64,000 nucleotides of DNA from Alphaproteobacteria bacterium (GCA_030431335.1 JAUIJH010000002.1:1-64000); one strand, 5' to 3'; numbered from the stretch's first letter, positions 38,382 through 51,372 are shown. Notes: generated by a model not told the origin, from the letters alone. Program-made: numbers and translations.

Positions 38382-39167
38382 TCAGGCCGGGACGACGATG
38401 GGGGCGGTCGAGCGCCGCAGCGCCGCCAGGATGCTGAGCGAGGCGAGGCGGGCGGTGCGGGGATTGGCGGCGCTGGGCAGGTTGCGGATGGTCACGTCCA
38501 GCTCGCCGAACGCGCCTTCCACGCGCAGCTCGGCGATGTTGCGCGACACCGAAGGGTCGGCGACGACGGACACCTCCGTCGCGTCGAGCCCGAGGCCGGC
38601 AAGGGCGATGGCGGCGGAGATGTTGGCGTTCTGCGGGAAGGCGAGGGCGGCGTCGCGGGCGCTGCCCTGGGAGACGGTCGTCGCCTCGCTGGCGGACTGG
38701 TCGAGGTCGGGGAAGGCGCGCAGCGGCTTGCGCTGAACGAGGCTGACGCGGGTGAGCCCGCCCTCGCGTGCAGCCGATATGGCGTCGAGCCCGGCGACCG
38801 CGCCGCTGGCGACCAGGAGCCGGCCGCCGCCGGCCGCGCTCGCCTCGCGCACCGCCGCTTCCACCGCCCGGTCTGCCATCGCCGCGACGGAGACGGCCAG
38901 CACGTCCACCCCCCGCGCGAGGCATTGCGGCACGAGATCTGCAAAGGCCTTGCCGCCGGCCGCCTCGACCACGATGCGCGGGCGGTGCGACAGCGCTTCA
39001 TCGGGGGTGGCGAAGAGGCGGATGCCTTCCTCGAGCGTGTCGGGGGCGGTGCGGGTCACGATGCCGATCAGCTCGATTCCCGCCAGTTCATTGCGGACCA
39101 GTGGCCCGGCAACGGCACGACCGATGGCGCCGAAGCCGAAGATCGCCACGCTGTTTATCTCGCTCAA
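38382..39167 (-). CDS. Aspartate dehydrogenase-like NAD(P)-binding oxidoreductase (NadX family)
   Basis: SVAIFGFGAIGRAVAGPL Rossmann; VVEAAGGKAFADLVPQCLARGVDVLAVSVAAMAD; FPQNANISAAIALAGLGLDATEVSVVADPSVSRN; probable TTG start. Confidence 0.82.
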   Translation of the reverse strand: MSEINSVAIFGFGAIGRAVAGPLVRNELAGIELIGIVTRTAPDTLEEGIRLFATPDEALSHRPRIVVEAAGGKAFADLVPQCLARGVDVLAVSVAAMADRAVEAAVREASAAGGGRLLVASGAVAGLDAISAAREGGLTRVSLVQRKPLRAFPDLDQSASEATTVSQGSARDAALAFPQNANISAAIALAGLGLDATEVSVVADPSVSRNIAELRVEGAFGELDVTIRNLPSAANPRTARLASLSILAALRRSTAPIVVPA

Positions 39168-39216
39168 GTTGTTGTTCCCGCTCCGAAATTTTTCACAGTG
39201 TAGCCGCTGGACGACC

Positions 39217-39247
39217 GTCTGGCAAACTGTTAGCCTGTTTGTCTGAC
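39217..39247. promoter_or_regulatory. Imperfect 13-bp-arm dyad in divergent promoter region, candidate operator of adjacent GntR
   Basis: GTCTGGCAAACTG-TTAGC-CTGTTTGTCTGAC; 10 of 13 positions are complementary. Confidence 0.55.
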
Positions 39248-39277
39248 ACGAACGATAAATGGGCAAGCCCAAAATCA

Positions 39278-39958
39278 ATGCAGACTGTCACCCGCGTCGT
39301 CGCTCCCGTCCGTTCCCAGGTTCAGGATCTCCTGAAGCTGATGATCTTCGAGGGGCAGCTCGCCCCCGGCGACCGGTTGATCGAGCGCGACCTGTGCCAG
39401 CGCTTCGGCGTCAGCCGCCCGCTTCTGCGCGAGGCGTTGCGCCAGCTCGACGCGGAGGGTCTCGTCACCTCGCAGCCCAACGGCGGCGTCGTGGTCAAGA
39501 TGATGACGGTGGAGGAGGCGACGGACGTCTACGCGGTCCGCGCCTTTCTGGAGGGCGGCGCCGCCCGGCTCACGGCGCAGCTCGGAACCGATGACGCGAT
39601 CGAGGCGCTGCGCGAGCGCACCCGCGCCGTGGAGCGGGCGCTGGGGGACAGCGATCCGCTGGCGCTGCGCCGCGCCAAGAACGCCTTTTACGAAGCCCTT
39701 CAGGAAAGCTGCGGCAACCCGACCTTGGCGGAGATGCTGCGCATCGTGCACGGGCGGATCCACCTCCTGCGCACCCTGACCCTCAACGAGCCGGGCCGCA
39801 TGGCGGCCGCCGTCGCGGAGATCCGCGCGATCTTCGACGCCATCGAGGCGCGCGACGCGGAAGAGGCGTTCCGCCTGTCGGTCCGCCACATCGAGAATGC
39901 GGCCAGCGCGATGCGCAAGGCCTGGCGCCCGAGCGCCGGCACAACCCTGGAAAATTGA
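39278..39958 (+). CDS. GntR family transcriptional regulator, FadR/FCD subfamily
   Basis: LLKLMIFEGQLAPGDRLIERDLCQRFGVSRPLLREALRQLDAEGLVTSQPNGGVVV plus FCD domain. Confidence 0.9.
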   Translation: MQTVTRVVAPVRSQVQDLLKLMIFEGQLAPGDRLIERDLCQRFGVSRPLLREALRQLDAEGLVTSQPNGGVVVKMMTVEEATDVYAVRAFLEGGAARLTAQLGTDDAIEALRERTRAVERALGDSDPLALRRAKNAFYEALQESCGNPTLAEMLRIVHGRIHLLRTLTLNEPGRMAAAVAEIRAIFDAIEARDAEEAFRLSVRHIENAASAMRKAWRPSAGTTLEN

Positions 39959-40017
39959 ACATCGGTCAGCCGCGGCCCGACCCGAGCGGGCCGCTCTTAC
40001 GAACGGAGGATGGGCGA

Positions 40018-41544
40018 ATGGCTAAAACATCGTTTGAAATCACGCGGCGCGGCCTTTTGGCGGCAGGCGCCTCGCTCGGCGGCATGGCGCTGCTCAACGG
40101 CGTGCCGGCGGCCTTCGCGGCCGAGGGTACCCTCGAAGTGGCGGTCCAGGGCGTGCCCGATTCGCTCATCACCGGCTTCAGCAGCTTCGCCTCGCAGAGC
40201 GTGATGTTCCAGATGATGGAGCCTCTCGTGCTGCGCGACTGGAAGGGCGACCTGCACCCCGGCCTCGCCACCGAATGGAAGGCGATCGACCCGGAGACCT
40301 GGCGCTTCAAGCTGCGCGAGGGCGTCACCTTCCATGACGGCACCCCGTTCACGGCCGAGGACGTCAAGTACACGTTCGACTACGTGCTGGCGCCCGATTC
40401 GCTCTACGGCACCAAATCGCGCGTCTCCCAGGTCGAGAGCGTCGAGATCGAGGACGATCACACCATCCTCATCAAGACCAAGGGTCCGTTCCCGACCCTG
40501 CTCAACGGTCTGTCCAACATCGGCATCGAGCCCAAGCACTACGTGGAGGAGGTCGGTCGCGACGGGATGACCTCCAAGCCCATGGGCACCGGCCCGTTCC
40601 AGCTTTCCCGCTGGGTGCCGGGCGACCGCATCGAATACACCGCCTTCGACGATTATTGGGGCGGCAAGCCGGCCATCGACACGCTCGTCCTGCGCCAGGT
40701 GCCGGAGGGTTCCACCCGCGTCGCGTCGCTGCTCGCCGGCGAGGTCGCCATCTCCGAAGAGCTGCCCATCGACCTGCTCGAGACGGTGGACCAGTCGCCC
40801 AACGCCTCCGTGGTCTCGGTGGAATCGACGGTCGGCCTGCTGCTCACCTTCGATACCAGCAAGGCCCCCTTCGACGATGCCCGCGTTCGCCTCGCGCTCA
40901 ACATGGCGGTCGACAAGGAAGCGATCCTGGAGCGCCTGCTGCTCGGCCGCGGCACCGTGCTGCAGGGCCAGATGCTGACCTCCAACACCTTCGGCTTCAA
41001 TCCGGACCTCGGCCCGATCCCCTACGACCCGGAGAAAGCCCGCGCGCTGCTGGAAGAAGCCGGCTACGGCGACGGCTTCGATACCTCCATCACCACCCGC
41101 TCGGGCAAGTATCTCGCCGACGTCGACATCAGCAACGTCATCGCCGCCATGTTCGCCGACATCGGCGTCAACACCACCGTCAACGTGGTCGAGCAGGGCG
41201 TCTATTCCAAGATGGCGACGGCGCACGACATGGGCCCGATGCACATGGTCGGCTGGTACAGCCTGGGCGACGCCGACTTCGCCACCGTCTGGTTCACCGA
41301 TGGCGGCAAGCGCAACTACTGGCACAACGACGAGTACGAGAAGCTGTTCCTGGCAGCGCGCTCCACCGTCGACGACGACGAGCGCCTCAAGGCCTATCAC
41401 CGCATGATGGAGATCATGCACGAAGAGGTGCCCGCGATCTTCCTGTTCGGCCTGCCGACGATCTACGGCGCCGTCGACAATCTCGAAGGCTGGGACGCGC
41501 CGGCCGACAAGATCCTGCGTCTGTCAGACGCCAAGCTGAACTGA
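40018..41544 (+). CDS. Peptide-type ABC transporter substrate-binding protein (SBP family 5, DppA-like)
   Basis: Tat-like RRGLLAAGASLGG leader; LATEWKAIDPETWRFKLREGVTFHDGTPFTAEDVKYTFDYVL. Confidence 0.93.
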   Translation: MAKTSFEITRRGLLAAGASLGGMALLNGVPAAFAAEGTLEVAVQGVPDSLITGFSSFASQSVMFQMMEPLVLRDWKGDLHPGLATEWKAIDPETWRFKLREGVTFHDGTPFTAEDVKYTFDYVLAPDSLYGTKSRVSQVESVEIEDDHTILIKTKGPFPTLLNGLSNIGIEPKHYVEEVGRDGMTSKPMGTGPFQLSRWVPGDRIEYTAFDDYWGGKPAIDTLVLRQVPEGSTRVASLLAGEVAISEELPIDLLETVDQSPNASVVSVESTVGLLLTFDTSKAPFDDARVRLALNMAVDKEAILERLLLGRGTVLQGQMLTSNTFGFNPDLGPIPYDPEKARALLEEAGYGDGFDTSITTRSGKYLADVDISNVIAAMFADIGVNTTVNVVEQGVYSKMATAHDMGPMHMVGWYSLGDADFATVWFTDGGKRNYWHNDEYEKLFLAARSTVDDDERLKAYHRMMEIMHEEVPAIFLFGLPTIYGAVDNLEGWDAPADKILRLSDAKLN

Positions 41545-41585
41545 CCAGCGCGCCGCAACCTTTCCAACCAGAACGAGCTGGCGAA

Positions 41586-41611
41586 CGAGCGGCGGGCCAA
41601 CCCGCCGCTCG
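41586..41611 (+). terminator. Perfect 11-bp GC stem-loop after SBP gene
   Basis: CGAGCGGCGGG-CCAA-CCCGCCGCTCG, 41 nt after SBP stop; no T-run. Confidence 0.5.
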
Positions 41612-41632
41612 CACCGCCGGTCAGGAGCAGCC

Positions 41633-42760
41633 ATGAAAAAAATCGATGATGCCGCTGGCGATATCGCCGGGGTTCGCAAGGCGCTGGAAGCCAGCGATTT
41701 CGACGCGATCATCGCCTGTTCGCCCGAGAACATCCGCTACGTCAGCGACGCGAGCATCGCGACGCTGAAGTCGATCCGCGACCGCCTGGGCCTGATCGTC
41801 TGGGCCAAGGGGCGCGAGCCGGTCTTCGTCATCTGCCAGGTCGAGGAAGCCTACGTCCGCCAGGAGAGCTGGATCTCCGAGATCCGCGGCTACAAGGAAT
41901 TCGTCAACCCGCCGATGAAGCTGGTCGAGGAGGTCCTTCGCGAGATGGGCCTGGAGAGCGGCAAGGTCGGCTGCGAGCTCGACTTCCTGCCCGGCCGCTA
42001 CGTGCTCGAACTCCAGGCGGCGCTCCCCTCGCTCAACCTCGTGCCGTGCGATGCGCTGTTCCGCAGCGTGCGCATGTTCAAGACGCCGCGCGAGGTGGAG
42101 ATCCTGCAGGAGGGCTACCGCGGCACCGAAAAGGCCATGATGGCCACCTACCTCACCACCCGCGTGGGCGAGGACGAGTGGAGCCTGTCGCGCCGGCTCG
42201 CCGACCAGATCTTGCTGTCAGGCGCCGAGAGCATCGCCTTCAACCACATCAACGCCGGGCCGAACACGGGCTTCCCCCACGCCGCCCCGTCCGACTACCG
42301 CGTCCAGAAGGGCGATATCGTCAAGGCCGATTCGGGCGGCTTCTACCAGGACTACTATTCCAACGTCGGCCGCACCGCGAAGGTGGGCAAGCCGACGGCG
42401 GACGAGGTCGACACCTGGAAGCGCCTGCGCGAAATCCACCACGCCATCATCGACATGCTCCGCCCCGGCAACACCGGCGGCCAGCTGTTCGAGGAAGCGC
42501 GGCGCCTGCACGAGAAGCACAAGCTGCCGTTCCCCTTCGCCCACAACGGCCACAGCATCGGCCTCGAAGTCCACGAGTACCCGATGATCAAGCCGTACGA
42601 AGACACGGTCTACGAAGTGGGCATGGTCTCGACGGTCGAAACGCGGATCCGCGAAGTCGGCGTCAAGGGGCTGCACATGGAAGACCTCATCCAGATCACG
42701 GAGAACGGGCCGGTTCTGCTCTCCGATGCCTTCGACAACGAGGAAATTCTTGCAGTCTAG
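41633..42760 (+). CDS. M24 family metallopeptidase-like protein (Xaa-Pro aminopeptidase/creatinase/ectoine hydrolase superfamily)
   Basis: Creatinase-type N domain, VKADSGGFYQDYYSNVGRT, NGHSIGLEVHEYP, VSTVETRI, HMEDLIQITENG. Confidence 0.9.
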   Translation: MKKIDDAAGDIAGVRKALEASDFDAIIACSPENIRYVSDASIATLKSIRDRLGLIVWAKGREPVFVICQVEEAYVRQESWISEIRGYKEFVNPPMKLVEEVLREMGLESGKVGCELDFLPGRYVLELQAALPSLNLVPCDALFRSVRMFKTPREVEILQEGYRGTEKAMMATYLTTRVGEDEWSLSRRLADQILLSGAESIAFNHINAGPNTGFPHAAPSDYRVQKGDIVKADSGGFYQDYYSNVGRTAKVGKPTADEVDTWKRLREIHHAIIDMLRPGNTGGQLFEEARRLHEKHKLPFPFAHNGHSIGLEVHEYPMIKPYEDTVYEVGMVSTVETRIREVGVKGLHMEDLIQITENGPVLLSDAFDNEEILAV

Positions 42761-42871
42761 GACCCGCTCGGCCGACATGGCGGCGAGGCCTCGGCCTCGT
42801 TCCGCCGCGTCGGCCGTGCCCCTGACGCCAGCGGGACAGGGCATGGCGCCCGCGACCCCGAGGACCGCGCC

Positions 42872-43789
42872 GTGCTGAATTTCATCCTCCGCCGTCTCGC
42901 GACCATCCCGATCTCGATCCTGATCGTGACGGCGGTGACGTTCTTCATCCTGCGGCTGACCGGCGATCCGGTCGAACTCTATCTCGACATCACCCGCACG
43001 CCCGAGCAGGAGGCGCTGCTGCGCCAGGAACTGGGCCTCGATCAGCCGCTGATCGTGCAGTACCTGCAATTCCTGGCGGACATCGTGCGGCTCGATTTCG
43101 GCCGCTCGCTGCAGTTCCAGGCGCCGGCCATCGACATTGTCGTCCAGCGGCTTGGCGCCACGTTCCAGCTCATCGGCGCGGCGCTCGTCATCGCGCTGGT
43201 GGTCGGCCTTGTGGGCGGGCTCGTGTCGGCCCGCTACAAGGACCGCACCGCCGACATGGTGATCTCCTCGCTGGCGGTGGCGGGCCAGTCGATGCCCTCC
43301 TTCTGGCTCGGCATCCTCCTGGTGCAGCTCTTCGCGCTTAATCTCGGCTGGCTGCCCACCTCCGGCACCGGCGGATGGCAGCACCTCGTGTTGCCATCGG
43401 TGACGCTGGCCGCCTTCATCGCGCCCAACCTCGTGCTGATCACCCGCACCAGCGTCCTGGAAATCACCGACGAACTCTATGTGACGACGGCCCGCTCCAA
43501 GGGCCTGCCGCGCCTGCGCATCCTGCTGCGCCATATCCTTCCCAACGCGCTCAACCCGATCATCAGCTTCTTCGGCCTCCAGGTCGGGCGCCTCGTCGGT
43601 GGGTCGGTGGTGACGGAGACGATCTTCGCCTGGCCCGGCATCGGCCGGCTGATGATCGGCGCCATCTACCAGCGCGACGTGCCGGTGGTGGTCGCCTCGG
43701 TGATCATCGTCGCGCTCGCCATCATCATCGCCAATCTTCTGGTCGACCTCATCCTTTCGGTGGTCGACCCGCGCATCCGGCTGGATTGA
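42872..43789 (+). CDS. Dipeptide/oligopeptide ABC permease (DppB family)
   Basis: RRLATIPISILIVTAVTFFILRLTGDPVELYL; RSKGLPRLRILLRHILPNALNPIISFFGLQVGRLVGGSVVTE. Confidence 0.93.
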   Translation: MLNFILRRLATIPISILIVTAVTFFILRLTGDPVELYLDITRTPEQEALLRQELGLDQPLIVQYLQFLADIVRLDFGRSLQFQAPAIDIVVQRLGATFQLIGAALVIALVVGLVGGLVSARYKDRTADMVISSLAVAGQSMPSFWLGILLVQLFALNLGWLPTSGTGGWQHLVLPSVTLAAFIAPNLVLITRTSVLEITDELYVTTARSKGLPRLRILLRHILPNALNPIISFFGLQVGRLVGGSVVTETIFAWPGIGRLMIGAIYQRDVPVVVASVIIVALAIIIANLLVDLILSVVDPRIRLD

Positions 43790-43800
43790 GGAGGCCGGCG

Positions 43801-44637
43801 ATGTTCACTCCCACCGTCAAGATCGTGCTCGGTGCGATCGTCGTCGCGATCTTCGTGCTTGTGGCGATATTCGCCCCCGCGCTGGCGCCCTACGACCCGC
43901 TCAAGCAGGACCTCTTCAGCCGCCTCGTGCCGCCGGTCTGGGACGCGCGCGGCAGCGTCTCCCACATCCTCGGCACCGACGGCTACGGCCGCGACGTCTT
44001 CTCCCGCCTCATCTACGGCTCGCGCGTGTCGATCCTGGTGGGCGTCTCCTCGATGCTCCTGTCCTGCCTCATCGGCACGCTGCTCGGCATGATGGCCGGC
44101 TACAATGGCGGGCGCACCGAGCAGCTCATCATGCGCTTCGCCGACGCGCACCTCGCCTTTCCGGAGATCCTGCTCGCCATCCTCGTCGTCGCGGTGCTGG
44201 GGGGCAGCCTCATCAACATCGTCATCATCCTGGGCGTGTCGAGCTGGATGGTCTACGCGCGGGTGGTCTACGGGCTGACGCTGTCGCTCAAGGAGCGGCC
44301 CTTCATCGAGGCGGGGCGCTCCCACGGCGCTTCGGCGAGCTACCTGATCCGCCGCCACATCTTCCCGCACCTCCTGCCGATGATCGTCGTCGTGTCGACG
44401 CTGCAGGTGGCGCAGATGATCCTGACCGAGACGGCGCTCTCCTTCCTGGGCCTCGGCCTGCCGCCGCCCACGCCGAGCTGGGGCAACGTCCTGGCCGAAG
44501 GGCGCGACCGGCTATTCGTGGCGCCCTGGGTCGCCAACAGCGCGGGCGTCGCCATCATCTTGATGGTGTGGGGCGTCAACACGCTGGGCAACGGGCTGCG
44601 CGAGCGGCTCGACCCGAAGGCGGCCGGCCGTGGCTGA
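43801..44637 (+). CDS. Dipeptide/oligopeptide ABC permease (DppC family)
   Basis: HILGTDGYGRDVFSRLIYGSRVSILVGV; EAGRSHGASASYLIRRHIFPHLLPMIVV. Confidence 0.93.
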   Translation: MFTPTVKIVLGAIVVAIFVLVAIFAPALAPYDPLKQDLFSRLVPPVWDARGSVSHILGTDGYGRDVFSRLIYGSRVSILVGVSSMLLSCLIGTLLGMMAGYNGGRTEQLIMRFADAHLAFPEILLAILVVAVLGGSLINIVIILGVSSWMVYARVVYGLTLSLKERPFIEAGRSHGASASYLIRRHIFPHLLPMIVVVSTLQVAQMILTETALSFLGLGLPPPTPSWGNVLAEGRDRLFVAPWVANSAGVAIILMVWGVNTLGNGLRERLDPKAAGRG

Positions 44638-45616
44638 CCCGCGCCCCCTCCTGGAGGTCCGCGACCTCTCCGTGTCGTTCCGCAGCGGCGGGCGCGACCT
44701 TCGCGCCGTCGAGGGCATCGATTTCTCGCTCGGTGCGGGGGAGGTGATGGGGCTCGTCGGCGAATCGGGCAGCGGCAAGTCGGCGACGGCGATGGCGCTC
44801 CTGCGCCTCCTGCCGGACGCCGCCACCATCGGCGGCCAGATCCTGTTCGAGGGCGAGGATCTCGCCCAGGTGCCCGAAAAGCGGCTCAACGAGATCCGCG
44901 GCCGCGATATCGCGATGATCTTCCAGGAACCGATGAGCTCGCTCAATCCAGTGATGAGCATCGGCGCGCAGATCATGGAGCCAATGCGCTTCCATCTCGG
45001 GCTGTCGGCGCGCGATGCCCGCCTGCGCGCCATCGAGCTCTTGGAGCGCGTGCGCATTCCGGCGGCCGAGCGGCGGCTCAAGAACTATCCGCACGAGCTG
45101 TCGGGCGGCCTGCGCCAGCGGGTGATGATCGCCATGGCGCTGTCGTGCAAGCCCAAGCTCCTCCTCGCCGACGAGCCGACCACCGCCCTCGACGTGACGG
45201 TGCAGGCGCAGATCCTCGATCTCCTCTACGAGCTGAAGGAAGAGACGGGGCTGTCGATCATCATCATCACCCACGATCTCGGCGTGGTGGCCAACTTCGC
45301 CGACAATGTGGCGGTGATGTATTGCGGCCGGATCGCCGAAACCGGGCCGGTGTCGGCCTTCTTCGACCGGCCGGGCCACCCCTACACCAAGGCGCTGATC
45401 GAGAGCATCCCGGACGACGACACGTCCGGCCGCCTCGCCACCATCCCCGGCACGGTCCCCAAGCTGACCGAGCTGCCGCCGGGGTGCCGCTTCGCGCCGC
45501 GCTGCGCCCACAGCCGCCCCGCCTGCTCGGACATTCTGGCTGACCTCTACCAGCTGGAGCCCGACCATCGCGCTGCCTGCATCATGCCCTTCGACTACCG
45601 GATCCCCGACCAATGA
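44630..45616 (+). CDS. Dipeptide/oligopeptide ABC ATPase (DppD family)
   Basis: [46 protein letters not shown]-terminal motif. Confidence 0.93.
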   Translation: MADPRPLLEVRDLSVSFRSGGRDLRAVEGIDFSLGAGEVMGLVGESGSGKSATAMALLRLLPDAATIGGQILFEGEDLAQVPEKRLNEIRGRDIAMIFQEPMSSLNPVMSIGAQIMEPMRFHLGLSARDARLRAIELLERVRIPAAERRLKNYPHELSGGLRQRVMIAMALSCKPKLLLADEPTTALDVTVQAQILDLLYELKEETGLSIIIITHDLGVVANFADNVAVMYCGRIAETGPVSAFFDRPGHPYTKALIESIPDDDTSGRLATIPGTVPKLTELPPGCRFAPRCAHSRPACSDILADLYQLEPDHRAACIMPFDYRIPDQ

Positions 45617-46602
45617 TGGCTGACGCGGAACCCGCCGGGCGGCCGCTCCTGGAGGTGGAGGCGCTCACCAAGCACTTCCCCGTCGGCCGGCATTTGCTGC
45701 GCCGCGCGCCGCGCCATGTTCTGCGCGCGGTGGACGGCGTGTCCCTGACCGTGGCGCGCCATTCCACGCTCGGGCTCGTGGGGGAGAGCGGCTGCGGCAA
45801 GTCCACGCTCGGGCGGCTGATGATCCGCCTCTTGGAGCCCACCTCCGGCCGCATCGTCTTCGACGGCATCGACATCGCCACCGCCGACCCGGCGGCCTTG
45901 CGCCAGATGCGCAGCCGCTTCCAGATGGTGTTCCAGGATCCGCTCGGCTCGCTCGATCCGCGCGTGCGCGTCGGCGACAGCATCGCCGAGCCCCTCGGCA
46001 TCCTCGGCGAGGGCAGCCCCAAGCGCAATCTGGAGCGGGCGGCGCAGATCCTGAGCCTCGTGGGCCTCGACCCGTCCGTCATGGGGCGCTATCCGCACGA
46101 ATTCTCGGGCGGCCAGAAGCAGCGCATCAGCATCGCGCGGGCGCTGATCGTGTCGCCGCAGCTCATCGTCGCCGACGAGCCCGTCTCCGCGCTCGACGTG
46201 TCGGTGCGCGCGCAGATCGTCAACCTCTTCCAGGACGTGCAGGAGAAGCTGGGCCTCTCCTACGTGTTCGTCTCGCACGATCTCGGCATCGTGCGCCACG
46301 TCGCCGACCACGTGGCGATCATGTATCTGGGCAAGCTGATGGAGTATGGCGTCGCCCGCGAGGTGCTGCGCGAGCCGGCGCACCCCTATACGCGCGCGCT
46401 CGTGGCCACCATTCCGCCGCCCCGCCCGCTCAAGGAGCGGCCGCGCGCGGCGATCGTGGGCGATCTGCCCAACCCCATCGACATTCCGCGCGGCTGCCGC
46501 TTCGCCTCGCGCTGCCCGCTGGTGCAGCCGATTTGCCGCGAAGAGGAGCCCGAGTTGCGCGCCCTCGACGATGGCCGCAAGGCCGCCTGCCACTTCGCCT
46601 GA
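45613..46602 (+). CDS. Dipeptide/oligopeptide ABC ATPase (DppF family)
   Basis: GESGCGKSTLGRLMIRLLEPTSG, FSGGQKQRISIARAL, FASRCPLVQPIC; ATGA overlap. Confidence 0.93.
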   Translation: MMADAEPAGRPLLEVEALTKHFPVGRHLLRRAPRHVLRAVDGVSLTVARHSTLGLVGESGCGKSTLGRLMIRLLEPTSGRIVFDGIDIATADPAALRQMRSRFQMVFQDPLGSLDPRVRVGDSIAEPLGILGEGSPKRNLERAAQILSLVGLDPSVMGRYPHEFSGGQKQRISIARALIVSPQLIVADEPVSALDVSVRAQIVNLFQDVQEKLGLSYVFVSHDLGIVRHVADHVAIMYLGKLMEYGVAREVLREPAHPYTRALVATIPPPRPLKERPRAAIVGDLPNPIDIPRGCRFASRCPLVQPICREEEPELRALDDGRKAACHFA

Positions 46603-46796
46603 CGCCTTCGCCGGGCTGCGGCGCCGTCAAGGGGCCGCCCGGAGCCACCCGCAGCGAAGCGAGGATGGCGAGGACGGGGCGAAGCCGTACCCCTTTACGG
46701 CGTCGCGGTGCGGCCCAGGCTCGACCGGGTTTCAGGTCAGCTGCCCGAAGGGCATCTGATCCTGCAAACCTGCCTGCCGGCGAGGTGGAGGGAGCG

Positions 46797-46815
46797 CGAG
46801 GGGGGAACCCCCTCG
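46797..46815. terminator. Hairpin CGAGGGGG-GAA-CCCCCTCG between convergent genes (possible bidirectional terminator)
   Basis: Perfect 8-bp stem, 3-nt loop, in the dppF/aminotransferase convergent gap. Confidence 0.45.
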
Positions 46816-46853
46816 TATCTCTTGGAAATGAACGTCGGCGCAACGCGCCGCCT

Positions 46854-48170
46854 TTATTGCGGCAGCGTGTCGAGCGCCTTGCGGAACTTGCCGACGATCT
46901 CGTCGATGTGCGCTCGTTCGGCGACGAACATGGGGGCCACGATGCCGGTGTCGCCGGTGAACTTCACGTGCAGGCCGCCCCAGAACATCTCGATCTGGGC
47001 GAGGGTGCCGCGCTTGCCCGGCTTCTCATGCGCGTGGAGCTCCACGCCGGCCATCATGCCGATGGTGCGGATATCCTTCACCATCGGATGGTCCGCCAGG
47101 GTGAGGATCGCCTCCTCGAAGTAGGGTGACATCTCCGCTGCGCGTGCGAACAGGCCCTCTTCGCGGTAGATGCCGAGCGAGGCCAGGCCCGCCGCGCAGG
47201 CAGCCGGGTGGCCGGAATAGGTGTAGCCGTGGAACAGCTCGATGCCGCCCATCGCCGCGCTGTCGGTGACGGTCTCGTAGATGTCGTCGCGCACGGCGAC
47301 GGCGCCCATCGGGATCGATCCGTTGGTGAGTGCCTTGGCCATCGTGATCATGTCCGGCACAACGCCGAAGGCGTCGGCGCTGAAGTTGCCGCCGACCCGG
47401 CCGAAACCGCAGATCACGTCGTCGAACACCAGGAGCAGCCCGTACTCGTCGCAGATCTGCCGCAGGCGCTCCAGGTATCCCTTGGGCGGCGGCAGCGTGC
47501 CGGTTGAACCGGCCACCGGCTCCACGAACACGGCCGCGATGGTCTCCGCGCCGTAGTTGTCGATGAAGCGCTTCAGGTCTTCCGCCCGGTCCGCGCCCGT
47601 GGCGCGCTGGCCCGGCACGAACAGCTCCTCCTCCGTCCACGTGTGGCGCATGTGGACGACATCGGGCATCGTGCCGGGGAAGGCGCGGCGGTTGTTGACG
47701 AGCCCGGATAGGCTCACCCCGCCGATGTTGACGCCGTGATACGCCCGCTCGCGGCTCACGAAGCGGGTGCGCCGCTCGCCGCGGGCATAGTGGTAGGCCA
47801 TCGCGATCTTGAGCGCGGTGTCGATCGCCTCGGAACCGGAGTTGACGAAGAAGACGTGGTTGATCGTCTCCGGCGTCAGCCGCGCCACCTCCTGGGCGAG
47901 CGCGAAGCTCATCGGATGGCCGGTGCCGAACGGCGACACGTAGGTCATCTCCTGCATGGCGGCATGGACCGCCTCGATGATGCGTGGATGGCAGTGCCCA
48001 GCCGGCGAGCAGAACAGGCCCGACGAACCGTCGATCACCGTGCCGCCCTTGTGGTCCGTCATATAGACGCCCGCGGCGCCGGTGATCAGCCGCGGCGCCT
48101 GCTTGAAGCCGCGGTTGTCGGTAAACGGCATCCAGAATTCTTCGAGAGAATTCGTTTTCACGTCGAGCAT
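46854..48170 (-). CDS. Class III PLP aminotransferase (omega-amino acid/beta-alanine-pyruvate type)
   Basis: MPFTDNRGFKQAPRLITGAAGVYMTDHKGG, SGSEAIDTALKIA, LLVFDDVICGFGRVGGNFSADAFGVVPDMITMAKALTNG. Confidence 0.92.
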   Translation of the reverse strand: MLDVKTNSLEEFWMPFTDNRGFKQAPRLITGAAGVYMTDHKGGTVIDGSSGLFCSPAGHCHPRIIEAVHAAMQEMTYVSPFGTGHPMSFALAQEVARLTPETINHVFFVNSGSEAIDTALKIAMAYHYARGERRTRFVSRERAYHGVNIGGVSLSGLVNNRRAFPGTMPDVVHMRHTWTEEELFVPGQRATGADRAEDLKRFIDNYGAETIAAVFVEPVAGSTGTLPPPKGYLERLRQICDEYGLLLVFDDVICGFGRVGGNFSADAFGVVPDMITMAKALTNGSIPMGAVAVRDDIYETVTDSAAMGGIELFHGYTYSGHPAACAAGLASLGIYREEGLFARAAEMSPYFEEAILTLADHPMVKDIRTIGMMAGVELHAHEKPGKRGTLAQIEMFWGGLHVKFTGDTGIVAPMFVAERAHIDEIVGKFRKALDTLPQ

Positions 48171-48264
48171 GCTCGGAACCTCGATTAGGCGCGCAAGATC
48201 AAATGGTTGTAGCACACCGGCCCGCGCTTGTACGGGCTGGCGCACACGTCGGCGGCAGTTTGGC

Positions 48265-51367
<3,103 letters not shown>

Positions 51368-51372
51368 CGGCG

